A DNA stretch of 64,000 nucleotides from Aureliella helgolandensis. Its GTDB lineage: Bacteria > Planctomycetota > Planctomycetia > Pirellulales > Pirellulaceae. Shown here piece after piece: positions 43,754 to 53,773 of this stretch (within the stretch, counting starts at the first letter, position 1; each line of letters opens with the position of its first letter). The notes under the pieces are model-generated. The model searched no databases. It worked only from the letters and a program-made list of their open reading frames with translations, and had not been told where the DNA came from. The translations under genes and the position numbers were made by a program. Location of the stretch: positions 4,774,001 through 4,838,000 of the forward strand of contig NZ_CP036298.1 of NCBI RefSeq assembly GCF_007752135.1. The letters run 5' to 3'.

Positions 43754-44527
43754 ATGATCACAGTTAAAGTGAATGGTTCCACCGGGACCATTATCCTGGA
43801 CCGAGCGAGCAGATGCAACGCGCTCACTCGCAAAATGATTGAGCAACTATCTCAGGCCTTGGACGATCTAAGACAGGAAAAGAAAGTGCGAGGAATTGTC
43901 CTCAGTGGTGCAGGCGTCCACTTTTGCACGGGACTCGACCTGCAAGAATTGCACGAAACGACCATGCAGCGCGATGCGTTAGCGACTTGGCATCAAGATG
44001 CAATCAGCTTGCAATCATTGCTGGAACAGATCCTCCAACTTCCGAAACCAGTGGTAGCAGCCGTCGATGGAGCGGCGCAGGCCAGTGGCCTCGCACTTGC
44101 GTTGGCATGCGACCTTGTGGTGGCAAGCCATCGAGCCACGTTTAGTGTCCCTGCTCCCCAACTCGGCCTGGTCGCTGGTCTGGTCATTCCGCTCTTGCAA
44201 TTCCGATTGGGGGCTGCCACGACCAGCCGCTTAGCCCTGGGCGGGGACGAACTCTCCGCCGAGGAAGCCAAGAACCTTGGGCTGGTGCACCATGTCGTAG
44301 AATCCGACAAGATCTGGGTTCGTTCGAGTAACTGGATTGACTCGATCGCTGCGGGGGCTGCTGAATCCGTGCAACTTTCGAAGAGAGTCTTGAACGAGAT
44401 GATTGGTGAACAGCTGTCAACGATGCTCACCAGCGGTGCTGCCGCTATGGCTACGGCACTTACGACCGAAGCAGCCACTGAGGGGTTGACCGCCTTTGCG
44501 GAGAAGCGTGCTCCCAAGTTTCCCTAG
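43754..44527 (+). CDS. Enoyl-CoA hydratase/isomerase family protein
   Basis: The product has 257 residues, the usual length. The crotonase fold is evident: GTIILDRASRCNALTRKMIE, GIVLSGAGVHFCTGLDLQEL (oxyanion-hole segment) and PKPVVAAVDGAAQASGLALA followed by LACDLVVAS. The oxyanion-hole GAAQASG replaces the common G-x-x-x-G-G-G. The catalytic Glu pair is not clear: the residues after FSVPAPQLGLVAGLVIPLLQ show no Glu at the first site. The reaction (hydratase, isomerase or another) therefore cannot be assigned. It is divergent from the sulfatase gene. Confidence 0.88.
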   Translation: MITVKVNGSTGTIILDRASRCNALTRKMIEQLSQALDDLRQEKKVRGIVLSGAGVHFCTGLDLQELHETTMQRDALATWHQDAISLQSLLEQILQLPKPVVAAVDGAAQASGLALALACDLVVASHRATFSVPAPQLGLVAGLVIPLLQFRLGAATTSRLALGGDELSAEEAKNLGLVHHVVESDKIWVRSSNWIDSIAAGAAESVQLSKRVLNEMIGEQLSTMLTSGAAAMATALTTEAATEGLTAFAEKRAPKFP

Positions 44528-44554
44528 CAGAGACCGCGTGCCGTGACTCCAGAC

Positions 44555-45766
44555 CTACTTTGACGCCAATTGATGCACACCATCGATCAATCTTTGCCGT
44601 CGAAAGGCCGGAGGACGCGTGCCGTCTGTCGGGAAATAGCGTTTCAGACTTAAGCAATGCCGCTCCAGAACGTTCCAACTCAGAAGCGCGGCACCGTAGG
44701 TCAAACCGAACATCAGTCCCATATAGACCAAGTTGGCGACTAGGCTATTCCCCACCCAACCAGTCAAAAGACTGACGGACAGCACGCCGGCAGTCAGCGG
44801 GATCAGCGGAGTTTGGAAGACGTACATGGCATAGCTATACCGGCCCAAGTTTTTGAGTCCAGCCGTGTTGAAAAAGCGGGCCAGCCAGTGCCTGGGTGTA
44901 GCATTGAGCAGGTACACGCAAACACAGGCCCAGGCGATGGGCCAAAGCGTATGTCCCACGGTACTCATGCGTTTGCCAAGCAGGTCGAGCCCCATCCCCG
45001 CCGCCAGGCACACGGCAAGTACAGGTAAGACCCAGAATTTGAGCGGCTCCAAGCCGCGCGTCGTTCGAATTTGCAGGGCCAGAGCCGCACCGATGAGCAG
45101 TGCGTCAAACCGAAAGATGCTGAGCACATCAGGTGCCACACCGTTGGAACTAAGTGTTGCAAAGGCAACGCGAGTCCCCGCGCTCATAACAGCCAAGCCA
45201 ATAGCTAGCCGCAGCGCAACTCGGCTGGATACCATGAAGATAATAATGGGCCAAACAAAATAGAACTGCTCCTCAACCGCCAACGACCAGAATGGATCGA
45301 GTACACCGAAGCACCACGCACCTTCCATCCCCATCTTTACGTTCGCCATGTAGGTCCATAGATAGGCCTGATTTTGAATCGCTTGGTCGAATACCCCAGG
45401 GAAAAAACCACTCCGCGGAAGCACTACCAAAAACAGGAGCAGCGCCACAAAGTACAGTGGGAAAATCCGCAGACTCCGCCTCGAAAAGAAGTGCTGAAAA
45501 TAGTTCGCTTGTCCCTTGGTGTCGACCAGGATGCCAGTGATCAGAAAGCCACTAAGCACAAAAAACAAATCGACTCCTCGGTTGCCTAACCCAAAACCGC
45601 TGTGCAATATTTGCCCCAGCCAAGTGTCGACGGGAATCTCTTTGGAAAACCGATATAGCGTTACCAACAGAATTGCTAAACCACGCACTCCATCGAGTTG
45701 TGGAATATGCATGCCAGCTTGCCACACGCGTTGCGGTATCGATACTGAAGCAGTGGAAGTCGGCAT
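44555..45766 (-). CDS. Acyltransferase 3 (OafA/YrhL-type) membrane protein
   Basis: The product has about 403 residues from ATG 45766 (ATG 45865 also possible). The start of the family domain is clear: IPQLDGVRGLAILLVTLYRF, then NRGVDLFFVLSGFLITGIL and R-R-S-L-R-I-F-P-L-Y. FWSLAVEEQFYFVWPIIIFM is the conserved 'SLAVEEQFYL' block. About ten membrane segments follow. Such proteins O-acylate cell-surface polysaccharides or other glycans. The gene is convergent with the enoyl-CoA hydratase gene; no sugar-biosynthesis neighbours are seen. Confidence 0.92.
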   Translation of the reverse strand: MPTSTASVSIPQRVWQAGMHIPQLDGVRGLAILLVTLYRFSKEIPVDTWLGQILHSGFGLGNRGVDLFFVLSGFLITGILVDTKGQANYFQHFFSRRSLRIFPLYFVALLLFLVVLPRSGFFPGVFDQAIQNQAYLWTYMANVKMGMEGAWCFGVLDPFWSLAVEEQFYFVWPIIIFMVSSRVALRLAIGLAVMSAGTRVAFATLSSNGVAPDVLSIFRFDALLIGAALALQIRTTRGLEPLKFWVLPVLAVCLAAGMGLDLLGKRMSTVGHTLWPIAWACVCVYLLNATPRHWLARFFNTAGLKNLGRYSYAMYVFQTPLIPLTAGVLSVSLLTGWVGNSLVANLVYMGLMFGLTYGAALLSWNVLERHCLSLKRYFPTDGTRPPAFRRQRLIDGVHQLASK

Positions 45767-46198
45767 AGCGGTCGCATGCAGTTTTAGAATTTGTGTCAAG
45801 GAAACTGGGATACGCCCAACCAAAGACCGCGAAGCATGCCAGTTTGGGTCGCACAAACCAAACATGCTCCGCGTCTTGGGGAGTTTAGGTCGCGACTACA
45901 GAAGCGTTAAAAAAATGGCGCTGGGATCCTAAGCATGCCAGCACTGCAAGTAGGGCTGGTCGGATTGTAACGATCCTCTTGCGAGCTAGCCTGTGCTCAA
46001 GCCGGCCTGACTCAACTTCAAGCCGCTCGATAAACGACTGTGCGAGTGCGAGCAATCCGATCCAGGCCGAAGACTTCGCCGCCTGCAACCCTATTTTCGA
46101 CTAGTGAACTAAACACGAAAAAACCGCCCAGATTGCTGGACGGTTTTGGGTAAATGTTTGATTGCTCGCGGTTGGACTCAAGCGATTGCAATGAGTCT
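45767..46198. other. Intergenic stretch containing a terminator
   Basis: This stretch lies between the acyltransferase and lipoprotein genes. The only clear element is the terminator at 46118-46148. Confidence 0.5.
46118..46148 (-). terminator. Intrinsic terminator of the lipoprotein gene
   Basis: AAAACCGCCCAG pairs with CTGGACGGTTTT (one mismatch, 4-base loop ATTG). On the minus strand it is followed by a run of T, so it ends transcription of the gene at 46199-47068. Confidence 0.85.
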
Positions 46199-47068
46199 TT
46201 AGCGCTGCACAGGTGCACCGAACTGAGGCATCGCTATTTGAGTTGGCGGTGTTTCAACGCTGCCTTGGCTTGGCTGACTGTTCGGGCTGGGGAAATCGGG
46301 GAACGAGTTCACCGTCGCGTTACCAGCTGGAGGCATGCTCTGCGAGGGCAGGCCAACAGACGACTCATTTGCGGTCTGGTTGGGGAGCTGCTCACCGGCG
46401 GCTCCGGCTGGCGGAGCGTCTCCCATTGCCGATGCTAGAGTCGATTCGAGAGAGGCTGTGTCTTCGAAGTCGATAAATACCGTTTGCTCGGTTTCAGGAA
46501 TGGTGAAGGCAATACTGGAAATTCTCCAGCCTTCTACCGTTTTCCGGACTTCACATACGATATCCAATTTTTCCGCTGGCTGGTCGTCGACCGGTGGCTC
46601 CTGCCAAGTGCACTCAACTAGGGCGACTCCCTGGTCCTCGGCATAGGGGAAGCCGACGCGACCAATTTTGTACACACCTTCCGGAGTACCAAGAGGTTGA
46701 ATTCCATACTGGGATGCTGCGAGCGCTTCGCGCGCCTTCTGAGTCAATACGCCATTGGCAGCTTGCTCATTTCCACGTCTTAGGGCATCGAGAAAGACAG
46801 CCACCGACTCGGATGCTTCCGTCTCAGCCCCGTCTGTAACGACGGTCGCCGTTGGAAATGCAGTGGCAAGTGCTGCAGCCGAATTTGCATTTTCATTCGC
46901 GGCTGTAGGGCCGGCCGCAGCTGAGGTGGCTACAGCGGGCGTCGAATCGGAGGCGGCCGTCGCCGGTCCCCCTGTGTTGGCCGAGTCGCCACCGCCACAA
47001 CCGACGGCAAATGGGGTTACCAGAACGGCAAGCGATAATCCGCGTTGGAACGAACGAATTAGGGGCAT
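46199..47068 (-). CDS. Hypothetical lipoprotein
   Basis: The product has 289 residues. The signal sequence ends in AVLVTPFAVGCGGGDS, a lipobox Cys at ~24. An Ala/Thr-rich linker (to ~75) precedes a globular domain of ~130 residues: SVAVFLDALRRGNEQAANGV and GVYKIGRVGFPYAEDQGVAL, then LDIVCEVRKTVEGWRISSIA. This looks like a cystatin/NTF2-type beta domain seen in many planctomycete lipoproteins. The C-terminal ~80 residues are Pro/Gln/Asn-rich. Function unknown. The downstream terminator supports a monocistronic gene. Confidence 0.8.
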   Translation of the reverse strand: MPLIRSFQRGLSLAVLVTPFAVGCGGGDSANTGGPATAASDSTPAVATSAAAGPTAANENANSAAALATAFPTATVVTDGAETEASESVAVFLDALRRGNEQAANGVLTQKAREALAASQYGIQPLGTPEGVYKIGRVGFPYAEDQGVALVECTWQEPPVDDQPAEKLDIVCEVRKTVEGWRISSIAFTIPETEQTVFIDFEDTASLESTLASAMGDAPPAGAAGEQLPNQTANESSVGLPSQSMPPAGNATVNSFPDFPSPNSQPSQGSVETPPTQIAMPQFGAPVQR

Positions 47069-47217
47069 TGTGCTACTTCCTGCAACTTATAGTGAAACCA
47101 AGCCGACTACGATTCCTGTGCGGCTACGTCGATACCTTGCAATTCAACCGGTCCCTCATGACGAGACTGGCTTGCCTCAAGATGTACCGGCTGGGACCAG
47201 CACACGTCAATGGCAAC

Positions 47218-48204
47218 TCAGTCTGAATTGAAGACTTGGCTAGGCTTCCCTGCAGTCTGCCACTCTCGACTCAGCGACCGATATCTCAATACCCAGTTGC
47301 CCGTCGCGTTGCCCACAACACCGCCGGCCAGTGCCATCAACGGAGTCGTGTAGAATGGCTTCCCAGCCGCGTAGGGCACCACCGACATGGTCTCAGAGAC
47401 CGCCGCGCGCCCCAATCGTCCGTAGGCGACAGGGTACAGCTGCCGCTCGAGCTCCCAGTCCCCATTGACCATTGCATAAGTCAACACGTCCGACGTGGCA
47501 TGCGCGTGATGATAGAGCGGAGCGACTGGTGCCAACTGAAATACCGCGTATGTCCCCAGGAAGTAGTGCTGCCGAAACTGCTTGGCTTCCCCAGCTTCAT
47601 AGAGGGCCTTGACTGGATCAATTGAATTCAGACTTAGCGTGTTCGTGTACGGATCGTAGTGGTCCGACCCTAACGCTCGACGCGGAATCAGAGCATATCC
47701 CAGGACGCTGAGGGTTCCTCCCGTTGCCTTCCAAAATGGAGAAATGCGATCATTGGCTAGCATCCTCTCCCATTGCTCCCTCGGCTCGTACCGGCGAAGA
47801 TCGATATAGACGTCCGATAACCTGTTGTCGCCTAGATAAGCTTCCGCAGCCTCCAACGCTTCAAAGCGTTTTTCGATCAATTCGGCTTCGGTTACTCTAG
47901 GTTTTCCCAGGAAGGCAGCCACACTGCGTCTCGGAAATTGAACCCAGTGTTCAATGCGGTCAACGAAAGGGTGGTCTCCGCCGATCGCCAAAGCATTGCT
48001 AGCATCAACAGTTTGAGGCCGCTCAAACGACACTCCGTTGGGTTTGACTCCGTAGATGTAGTGATCTCGTGCACATCCCAAAGAAATGCACCATAGCGCA
48101 GCGGCCATCCACGAGATCGACCGAAAGCCGAAATGGCGTTTCCCTTGCGAGGCCTGCAATCGCAAACTCTGCAAACGTGACAGCGTACAACCAGCGGTAA
48201 ACAT
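47218..48204 (-). CDS. Hypothetical lipoprotein, exported
   Basis: The product has 328 residues and I do not recognise it. A hydrophobic stretch ISWMAAALWCISLGCARD resembles a lipobox, preceded by a basic region; the ATG of MAAALW is an alternative start. The body has mixed alpha/beta regions with several aromatic-rich segments (QHYFLGTYAVFQLAPVAPLY). A Gly/Ala-rich segment near the C-terminus (MALAGGVVGNATGNW) could be a membrane-associated helix. No homologous family comes to mind. Confidence 0.65.
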   Translation of the reverse strand: MFTAGCTLSRLQSLRLQASQGKRHFGFRSISWMAAALWCISLGCARDHYIYGVKPNGVSFERPQTVDASNALAIGGDHPFVDRIEHWVQFPRRSVAAFLGKPRVTEAELIEKRFEALEAAEAYLGDNRLSDVYIDLRRYEPREQWERMLANDRISPFWKATGGTLSVLGYALIPRRALGSDHYDPYTNTLSLNSIDPVKALYEAGEAKQFRQHYFLGTYAVFQLAPVAPLYHHAHATSDVLTYAMVNGDWELERQLYPVAYGRLGRAAVSETMSVVPYAAGKPFYTTPLMALAGGVVGNATGNWVLRYRSLSREWQTAGKPSQVFNSD

Positions 48205-48925
48205 GAGTGCCTTGCACAGGTGACATCAAAGCCCAATGGAAACGCGATAGCCTCCCGCTCTCTTCAGTCAACCAGCGTTGGTGAGCAGATCACGCGAATC
48301 GAGGGGGGAGGGGAGTTCGTGCAAGACTTCTTGCCCGCACCTTTGTACTATCTACTATCGTCAACTATGCAAACGTACAGTAACGTTTGATATGCCAGTC
48401 TCGTGAGTTTTGATGCTTGCTCAGCCTTTCCTGCTTAACAATATCGACAACCACGGTAGGAGCAAGGCAACCAAATGGTTGCTATGGCAGTGCAATTCCG
48501 GGAAGACTCCCCCTAGATGCTCGCAATCGTTTTGACACTGCTTTTTTGACACTGCTCGAGCGAGCTGCTGCGTCAGGCAGGTGGTGACACATCCAGTTAG
48601 AGCAGGATTTGAAGGTCAATTCCTCGTCCAGCCCCATAACGCCCTGCGGGTCTTCATTGATTTCTATTTTGCTAGCGGGCCTACAGCCGACGCGGCAATG
48701 CATCCCGCCGGCCGACCGTTTCCAGGAATTCGAAAACTTGCCTAGCCTGCCCATCTCAGCAGGCGTCCTAGCAGGGCACTGCAGGGACCAGGGCGCAATC
48801 GCGTGCAGAAAATCTCACGTCTATGCGGTCACGCTGCGCAAAGTTGTTTAAAATCGGCAAAAAAAAACGTCCGCAGGCGAAACCCACGAACGTTTTGTGA
48901 AACCAACAATTGGTTGCGATCGGAC
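48205..48925. other. Intergenic stretch with a small direct repeat and a terminator
   Basis: TTTTGACACTGCT occurs twice near 48531-48556. The terminator of the DUF1559 gene lies at 48859-48895. Frames here are short and unlike protein. Confidence 0.5.
48859..48895 (-). terminator. Intrinsic terminator of the DUF1559 gene
   Basis: On the minus strand AACGTTCGTGGG pairs, with small bulges, with CCTGCGGACGTT and is followed by nine T. Confidence 0.75.
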
Positions 48926-50035
48926 TTATTGAGGCAGTCCGCCGGGCTCTCCACCGGAAGCAGTTCCCAGAGCTCCCCAAACACCGTAAGGGCTTGGGCC
49001 ACTCGTTGGAACTGGCAACGCAAGATTACCCGTATCGATACTTTGGCTGATGAACTGAACAGAGCCATCGGTCATGACCGCGTTCACACCACCGGTGTGA
49101 TAGCTGTCAGCAGTGAAGATACCTTCTTGCCATTCGCCAGCTCCATTCGCACAGGAAGGATCGTTGGGTGGCAAAATGGTATTGAAACCACAGATCATTG
49201 GATAACCCGATGCCCAAGCATCACCGTCGCGGTGGTGCGAAGCTGGCAAATCGCCAACAATAGTGCCACTAGGACCCTTGGTTTGCTTGCAAGCCAAAGG
49301 GCTGGCTCGCATTTGGGCATTGGCCATTACGGTGTAGTGACCGTGAATCATGCCTTGTCCAAGATAGATGGTATTTTCGGCACACATGATCGTGTTACTC
49401 GTACCATCTGTGGCTGCACCAATTTTCTTGCCGGTTAGGTGACTAAATAATCCGCGATTGTTTCTCGAATTGACGATGTGTTGGCCATCGAGGCCCAACG
49501 TCGAATCACCTGTGCAGAGAGCATAGTTAATTGGCGCGTTGCTCGAGAGCCCCGTGCCGGTTGCACCTGGGTCGGAAGGACACAGGAAGGAAGAAATCTT
49601 TGCTAGGTACGGTGCGTAGGGGCGCAGCGAGTGTGGGCCTCCATTGGTCTGCACCGAAGAGCCTTGAGCAGGATCAGGAGCACCCGCTTGGATCTGATTG
49701 AATAGCGGGCCCTGCTCAATGTAAGGCAAGGAAGCAAGAAATGCGCTGTGACGATTCATCGCACTGTTCCAGCTCGTATCCCACGAAGCACCGGGGTGGG
49801 TAGCTCCATTGGACAAGCTCGGGAAAACGCGGTGCGAACTCTCGTAATTATGCATCGACAACCCAATTTGCTTCAGGTTATTCGAGCACTGCATCCGTCG
49901 AGCTGCTTCACGGGCAGCTTGCACGGCTGGCAGGAGCAAACCCACCAGAATTCCAATAATAGCGATGACAACTAGTAGCTCAACGAGCGTAAAACCCCGC
50001 GAGCGAACACTGCGTAAAGGACGCAACCTCAACAT
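48926..50035 (-). CDS. DUF1559 prepilin-like protein
   Basis: The product has 369 residues from ATG 50035, which has GGAG six bases upstream and places the cleavage motif at the right distance. The N-terminus SRGFTLVELLVVIAIIGILV is a type IV prepilin/pseudopilin methylation signal, followed by GLLLPAVQAAREAARRMQCS and N-N-L-K-Q-I-G-L, the hallmark of DUF1559. The C-terminal part has the family's 'GGVNAVMTDGSVQFISQS' block. These proteins are greatly expanded in planctomycetes and probably form extracellular fibres or pseudopili; the function of individual members is unknown. It follows the second ASPIC/UnbV gene by ~230 bases on the same strand. Confidence 0.95.
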   Translation of the reverse strand: MLRLRPLRSVRSRGFTLVELLVVIAIIGILVGLLLPAVQAAREAARRMQCSNNLKQIGLSMHNYESSHRVFPSLSNGATHPGASWDTSWNSAMNRHSAFLASLPYIEQGPLFNQIQAGAPDPAQGSSVQTNGGPHSLRPYAPYLAKISSFLCPSDPGATGTGLSSNAPINYALCTGDSTLGLDGQHIVNSRNNRGLFSHLTGKKIGAATDGTSNTIMCAENTIYLGQGMIHGHYTVMANAQMRASPLACKQTKGPSGTIVGDLPASHHRDGDAWASGYPMICGFNTILPPNDPSCANGAGEWQEGIFTADSYHTGGVNAVMTDGSVQFISQSIDTGNLALPVPTSGPSPYGVWGALGTASGGEPGGLPQ

Positions 50036-50269
50036 AAATAACTCCAGTATAACGAACAAACACTCTTAAAAGGCCGAATGCCTGCCGCATGTTAACACAT
50101 CTTAAGCTTGGGAACCACTAATATTACCTATCATAATGAAGAAAAAGTGAGAAGATAATGGGGCGCTCCCCCCCAACAACCTAAGGTGTATGAGACGAAC
50201 TCCAACACAAACCGCGCAAACCCCACATCCAAGACTACCCACACCACCTCGAGAGGCACGCCCAACCCA

Positions 50270-52057
50270 TCATGGCTGAACGATGTGCTCAGGCGAAGGA
50301 CCAATCGAATGGATTTTCCCTTCGGTTTCGCCAGGCCAAAAGACCTCCAACTGCTCTAAGGAGTGCCCGGGCGGCACTACCAGCACTAGGGGGGCACGCA
50401 GATCCGATTGGTAGCTTCGTCCAGACACGACAAACTGCGTTTGGCTCGATCCATCGGAAAATTTGGCCGTAACGCGACTCCCGATCGCATCTCGATTGCA
50501 GCGGGTTCCTATTAGGGTTACCGCGATGGCGCGATTGCCAGTGGGCGTGTCGTTTCTCAGTAGGGTGGGACGTCCCCGCGCATTGAGAACCACCACATCA
50601 GAGTCTCCATCGGAATCCAAGTCAGCCGCGATTAGCCCGCGCGTCACCCCTCGAACCTGCGTCCCACTCCCCCAGTTGCTCAGCGTCTCAAACCGACTAC
50701 CGTCTTGATTTCGAAAGAGCAAATTGGGGGAATCAAACGCACTCTTGGTATTACTCCCTCCACGCAATTCGTGGTTATCGTCCAGGCCCCCGCAGCCCAC
50801 AAATAGATCCAATTGACCATCCAAATCGAAATCGGCCACAGCCACCCCCCAGGTGACCTGAGGGCGTGTTTCCGGCCCCAGACCAGACTTGGGCGTACTG
50901 TCGATCCAGTAGCCATCGACACTGGAACTATAGAGCGTCAAGAACTCGTCAGCAAAGGAACTCATGACCACATCCACGAGCGCATCATGATTGAAGTCGG
51001 CTAATTCAATCCCCATAGAGCCCTGCACTCTCCCCTGAAAATCCAGCGCGAGACCCGCCAGTAGTCCCACTTCTTCGAACTGCCCTGCGGCGTCATTCTG
51101 AAAGTAAAAATTCTCCTGAGTATCGTTGGCAACCAAGATATCAATATCGCCATCGAGATCGAAATCACAGGAGGTGACCGCCATACTACGTCCGGCGACA
51201 TTTGTGATCCCCGTAACTTGGGACACATCAGTCCAGTTGCCATCACCCGAATTGCGAAACAGCGTGTCGACCTGCGGGGTAAATTGCAATGGACTGGGAT
51301 AGGCCGGCAACCCCTTATGGTGATGCACTCGATGCTGCGATTCCTCGAATTGCACATAGTTCCCAACATACAAATCGAGATTCCCGTCGCGGTCGTAATC
51401 AAGGAAGCTAACACCGCTTCCCACTAACTCCCCATTCGCACTCCCCGATGCTTGTGTACGATCGGAGAAGGTGCCGTCTCCGTTGTTCACGAAAAATCGG
51501 TTCGTACCGTAGTTGTTCACATACAGATCAACGTCCCCATCATTATCGTAATCAGCGGCAGCGACTCCCATCGCGTACCCGGTGTCCCCCACACCAGCCT
51601 GCGCAGTCACATCGGTGAACTGGAACTCTCCATCGTTGCGGTACAGCACGTTCGTCGCCCGGGCCACGACAGAGCCACCCAACGAGCAGCCATTGAGAAA
51701 ATAGATATCCAAATCGCCATCGTTGTCAAAGTCGAATACAGCGAGGCCTGCACTAAAACTCTCGACGATAAAGTGCCGCCCATCACTGCCGTCGGTATGC
51801 ACAAAGTCAATCCCGGTGGCATCTGTCACGTCCGTCAAGATGATGGCGGGCGCGGACGAGAGCGGCACAGTTGGAGATTGCGGCCAAGCAGCCTGAAGCC
51901 CAGTGCTCAAGCTCAAGATGAACACCGCCCAAGTGGCTCCCTCGCGCAACCCTAGTTGCCCGCTTCCCCAAACATCGGACCGGCAGCTTGTTCGCCCGTT
52001 TTTCAACCATTGCTGGGCCTGCCTAAACCAAGTTTGTCTTGTACCGCAAATTGCCAT
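50270..52057 (-). CDS. FG-GAP/VCBS repeat protein with ASPIC_UnbV domain (CRTAC1-like), copy 2
   Basis: The product has 595 residues. A hydrophobic export segment lies around 42-57 (WAVFILSLSTGLQAAWPQ). Several FG-GAP blades follow, each with a calcium-type D-x-D-x-D-G loop, such as FDFDNDGDLDIYFLNG, AADYDNDGDVDLYVNNYG and FLDYDRDGNLDLYVGNYV, with similar DxDxDG loops later. The C-terminal ~120 residues (RAPLVLVVPPGHSLEQLEVF ending in W-P-G) match ASPIC_UnbV. It is probably secreted and builds a beta-propeller. It pairs with the TPR gene just upstream and resembles the gene at 54177-55874, so it looks like a duplicate. Confidence 0.92.
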   Translation of the reverse strand: MAICGTRQTWFRQAQQWLKNGRTSCRSDVWGSGQLGLREGATWAVFILSLSTGLQAAWPQSPTVPLSSAPAIILTDVTDATGIDFVHTDGSDGRHFIVESFSAGLAVFDFDNDGDLDIYFLNGCSLGGSVVARATNVLYRNDGEFQFTDVTAQAGVGDTGYAMGVAAADYDNDGDVDLYVNNYGTNRFFVNNGDGTFSDRTQASGSANGELVGSGVSFLDYDRDGNLDLYVGNYVQFEESQHRVHHHKGLPAYPSPLQFTPQVDTLFRNSGDGNWTDVSQVTGITNVAGRSMAVTSCDFDLDGDIDILVANDTQENFYFQNDAAGQFEEVGLLAGLALDFQGRVQGSMGIELADFNHDALVDVVMSSFADEFLTLYSSSVDGYWIDSTPKSGLGPETRPQVTWGVAVADFDLDGQLDLFVGCGGLDDNHELRGGSNTKSAFDSPNLLFRNQDGSRFETLSNWGSGTQVRGVTRGLIAADLDSDGDSDVVVLNARGRPTLLRNDTPTGNRAIAVTLIGTRCNRDAIGSRVTAKFSDGSSQTQFVVSGRSYQSDLRAPLVLVVPPGHSLEQLEVFWPGETEGKIHSIGPSPEHIVQP

Positions 52058-52192
52058 TCGACTTCAATTCTCAGTTTAAGGTTCACACGGACCGACAGGG
52101 TTGAACACTCTGTCGATTTAACGCTGTTAGAGCCCTTGCGGGACTATTTATCTGGCCAGCTGGCTACCTGGCACATTAGCGGACGCCCTCGG

Positions 52193-53773
52193 TCAGCGCT
52201 CGCCAGTCGGGGATTCGACGAGCTCCCTGTGCTCCTGCAAGCGCGCGATGCGCGCTGCGACAGCGGCATCGGACGGTACCATTTTCTGCGCGAGCGCAAG
52301 GGTTTCCAAAGCGTTGTCAAACTCGTTACGATCCTCGTAGATGGTCGCCAACAACATGTATCGAGAAAGAGTGGGAGCCAGCTCGACAGCTTGCCGCGCT
52401 AACTCGAGGGATCGATCTGAACCGGGGGCCACTTCTTGCTGGAACTTCGCCACCGCTTCTAAAGCTGCCGGGGCACGCGGATTGCGTTCCACGAACTCCT
52501 CCAACACCTCTTTGGCTTGATCCTGCATTCCAGCTGCAGCGTACAGCCTTGCTATTTCGAGGACATAAGAGAAGTCGTGAGGTGTCAGCTCCTTAATCTC
52601 TGACAACCAACGCACTGCCTCCAAGGGCTCCGAGCGTTGGGTGGCCAGCCATGCCAGTGCCTGCCGCGATTCGATATTCGTTTTCGCCATCTGACTCGCC
52701 CGACTCAGCAGCATTTCGCCCGTCTGGTTTTGCCCGAGTCCCACATAGACACGAGCCATATCGACAAACAATTTGGCGATGTCAATCGCCAGCGCTTCCA
52801 CGTCATCGTAGGCTTCCGCCGTATCGCTGGACTGCGACTGCTTCTTGCGTAGCTCGGAATATACATTTTGATGCCTCTTTGCATCCTCCAAGCGTCCCTG
52901 CCGTCGGGCAACCGCAATCAAACCGAAGTGCGCCTTCATCGACTCAGCATCCAGCTCGATAGCCTTTCGGTAGGCGGCCTCAGCGGTCGGCAACTTCTCC
53001 AATAATAGCGCCACAGCCCCCAGTTGCACAAAGGCTTCGGTGAAATCAGGGAATTGCTGGGTCAATTTTTGGAGGGTGATCTCCGCGTCAGGCAAGCGAT
53101 TGGCACTGACGAGCGCTTTGGCAAGCAGCAATTGTTGGTCCGCCGAGTTGGGGAGTATCTCCACAGCTCGCCGGTGATACTCGCAGGCCTGCTGAAACTC
53201 TCCTTCGTCCAAAGCGATATTCCCCAACCCGGTCAGCGCGAATGCGTAGTTGGGATTCATCTCCAACATGCGCGTCCACAACTGCTTGGCCTGCAGGACC
53301 TCGCCGAATTCGTACTCGGCGCGCGCCCGCATCTCAAGAGCGTCAATGGACTGCGGACCTGCGTTCGCAAGATGCTCGGCAACAGCTAGACATTCACGAA
53401 TCAACTCGCTACCACTCTCCGGTATCGCAGCAGCCAGCGGTAGAGTTGCCGCGCGTAGAGCGGTTGAATTTCGAGGCAAAGTCTGGGCGTTGGGCGGCAC
53501 CTTGGTTCGACCGTCAGCCCCTCCATCAACCGACGCCCCTGGGGAACTCTGCAGCGGACTTGGTGTCCGCTCAGGCTGCTCTGCATCAGGCTGTGTCGAC
53601 TGGACCTGCGATTGTTGGGGCACCGGCAGGTCGGGGCTCACGGCTAGCTCGGAAACCTCTGCTTCAGGATGCCGAGAAGTACACCCCGACAAACAGTTGC
53701 AGGCCACCCCAGCTAGCAGACAGAGTTGCAAGAAATTGGGCACCAACGCGTGCTGCAGACGGTTCACTGGCAT
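52193..53773 (-). CDS. TPR-repeat lipoprotein, copy 2
   Basis: The product has 526 residues. The signal ends in LLAGVACNCLSGCTSRH, a lipobox Cys. A P/Q/S-rich linker (~40-115) precedes an array of about eight tetratricopeptide repeats covering the remainder, with alternating Ala/Leu patterns such as ALTGLGNIALDEGEFQQACE, ADQQLLLAKALVSANRLPDA and SYVLEIARLYAAAGMQDQAK. It probably anchors in a membrane and binds a partner in the periplasm. It is followed 135 bases later by an ASPIC/UnbV gene. The same gene order occurs at 54177-57043, which suggests the two products work as a pair. Confidence 0.88.
   Translation of the reverse strand: MPVNRLQHALVPNFLQLCLLAGVACNCLSGCTSRHPEAEVSELAVSPDLPVPQQSQVQSTQPDAEQPERTPSPLQSSPGASVDGGADGRTKVPPNAQTLPRNSTALRAATLPLAAAIPESGSELIRECLAVAEHLANAGPQSIDALEMRARAEYEFGEVLQAKQLWTRMLEMNPNYAFALTGLGNIALDEGEFQQACEYHRRAVEILPNSADQQLLLAKALVSANRLPDAEITLQKLTQQFPDFTEAFVQLGAVALLLEKLPTAEAAYRKAIELDAESMKAHFGLIAVARRQGRLEDAKRHQNVYSELRKKQSQSSDTAEAYDDVEALAIDIAKLFVDMARVYVGLGQNQTGEMLLSRASQMAKTNIESRQALAWLATQRSEPLEAVRWLSEIKELTPHDFSYVLEIARLYAAAGMQDQAKEVLEEFVERNPRAPAALEAVAKFQQEVAPGSDRSLELARQAVELAPTLSRYMLLATIYEDRNEFDNALETLALAQKMVPSDAAVAARIARLQEHRELVESPTGER

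Noticed and set aside
48482-48754. Minus-strand 90-codon frame
   Set aside because: No domain or start signal, in an intergenic region with short repeats.
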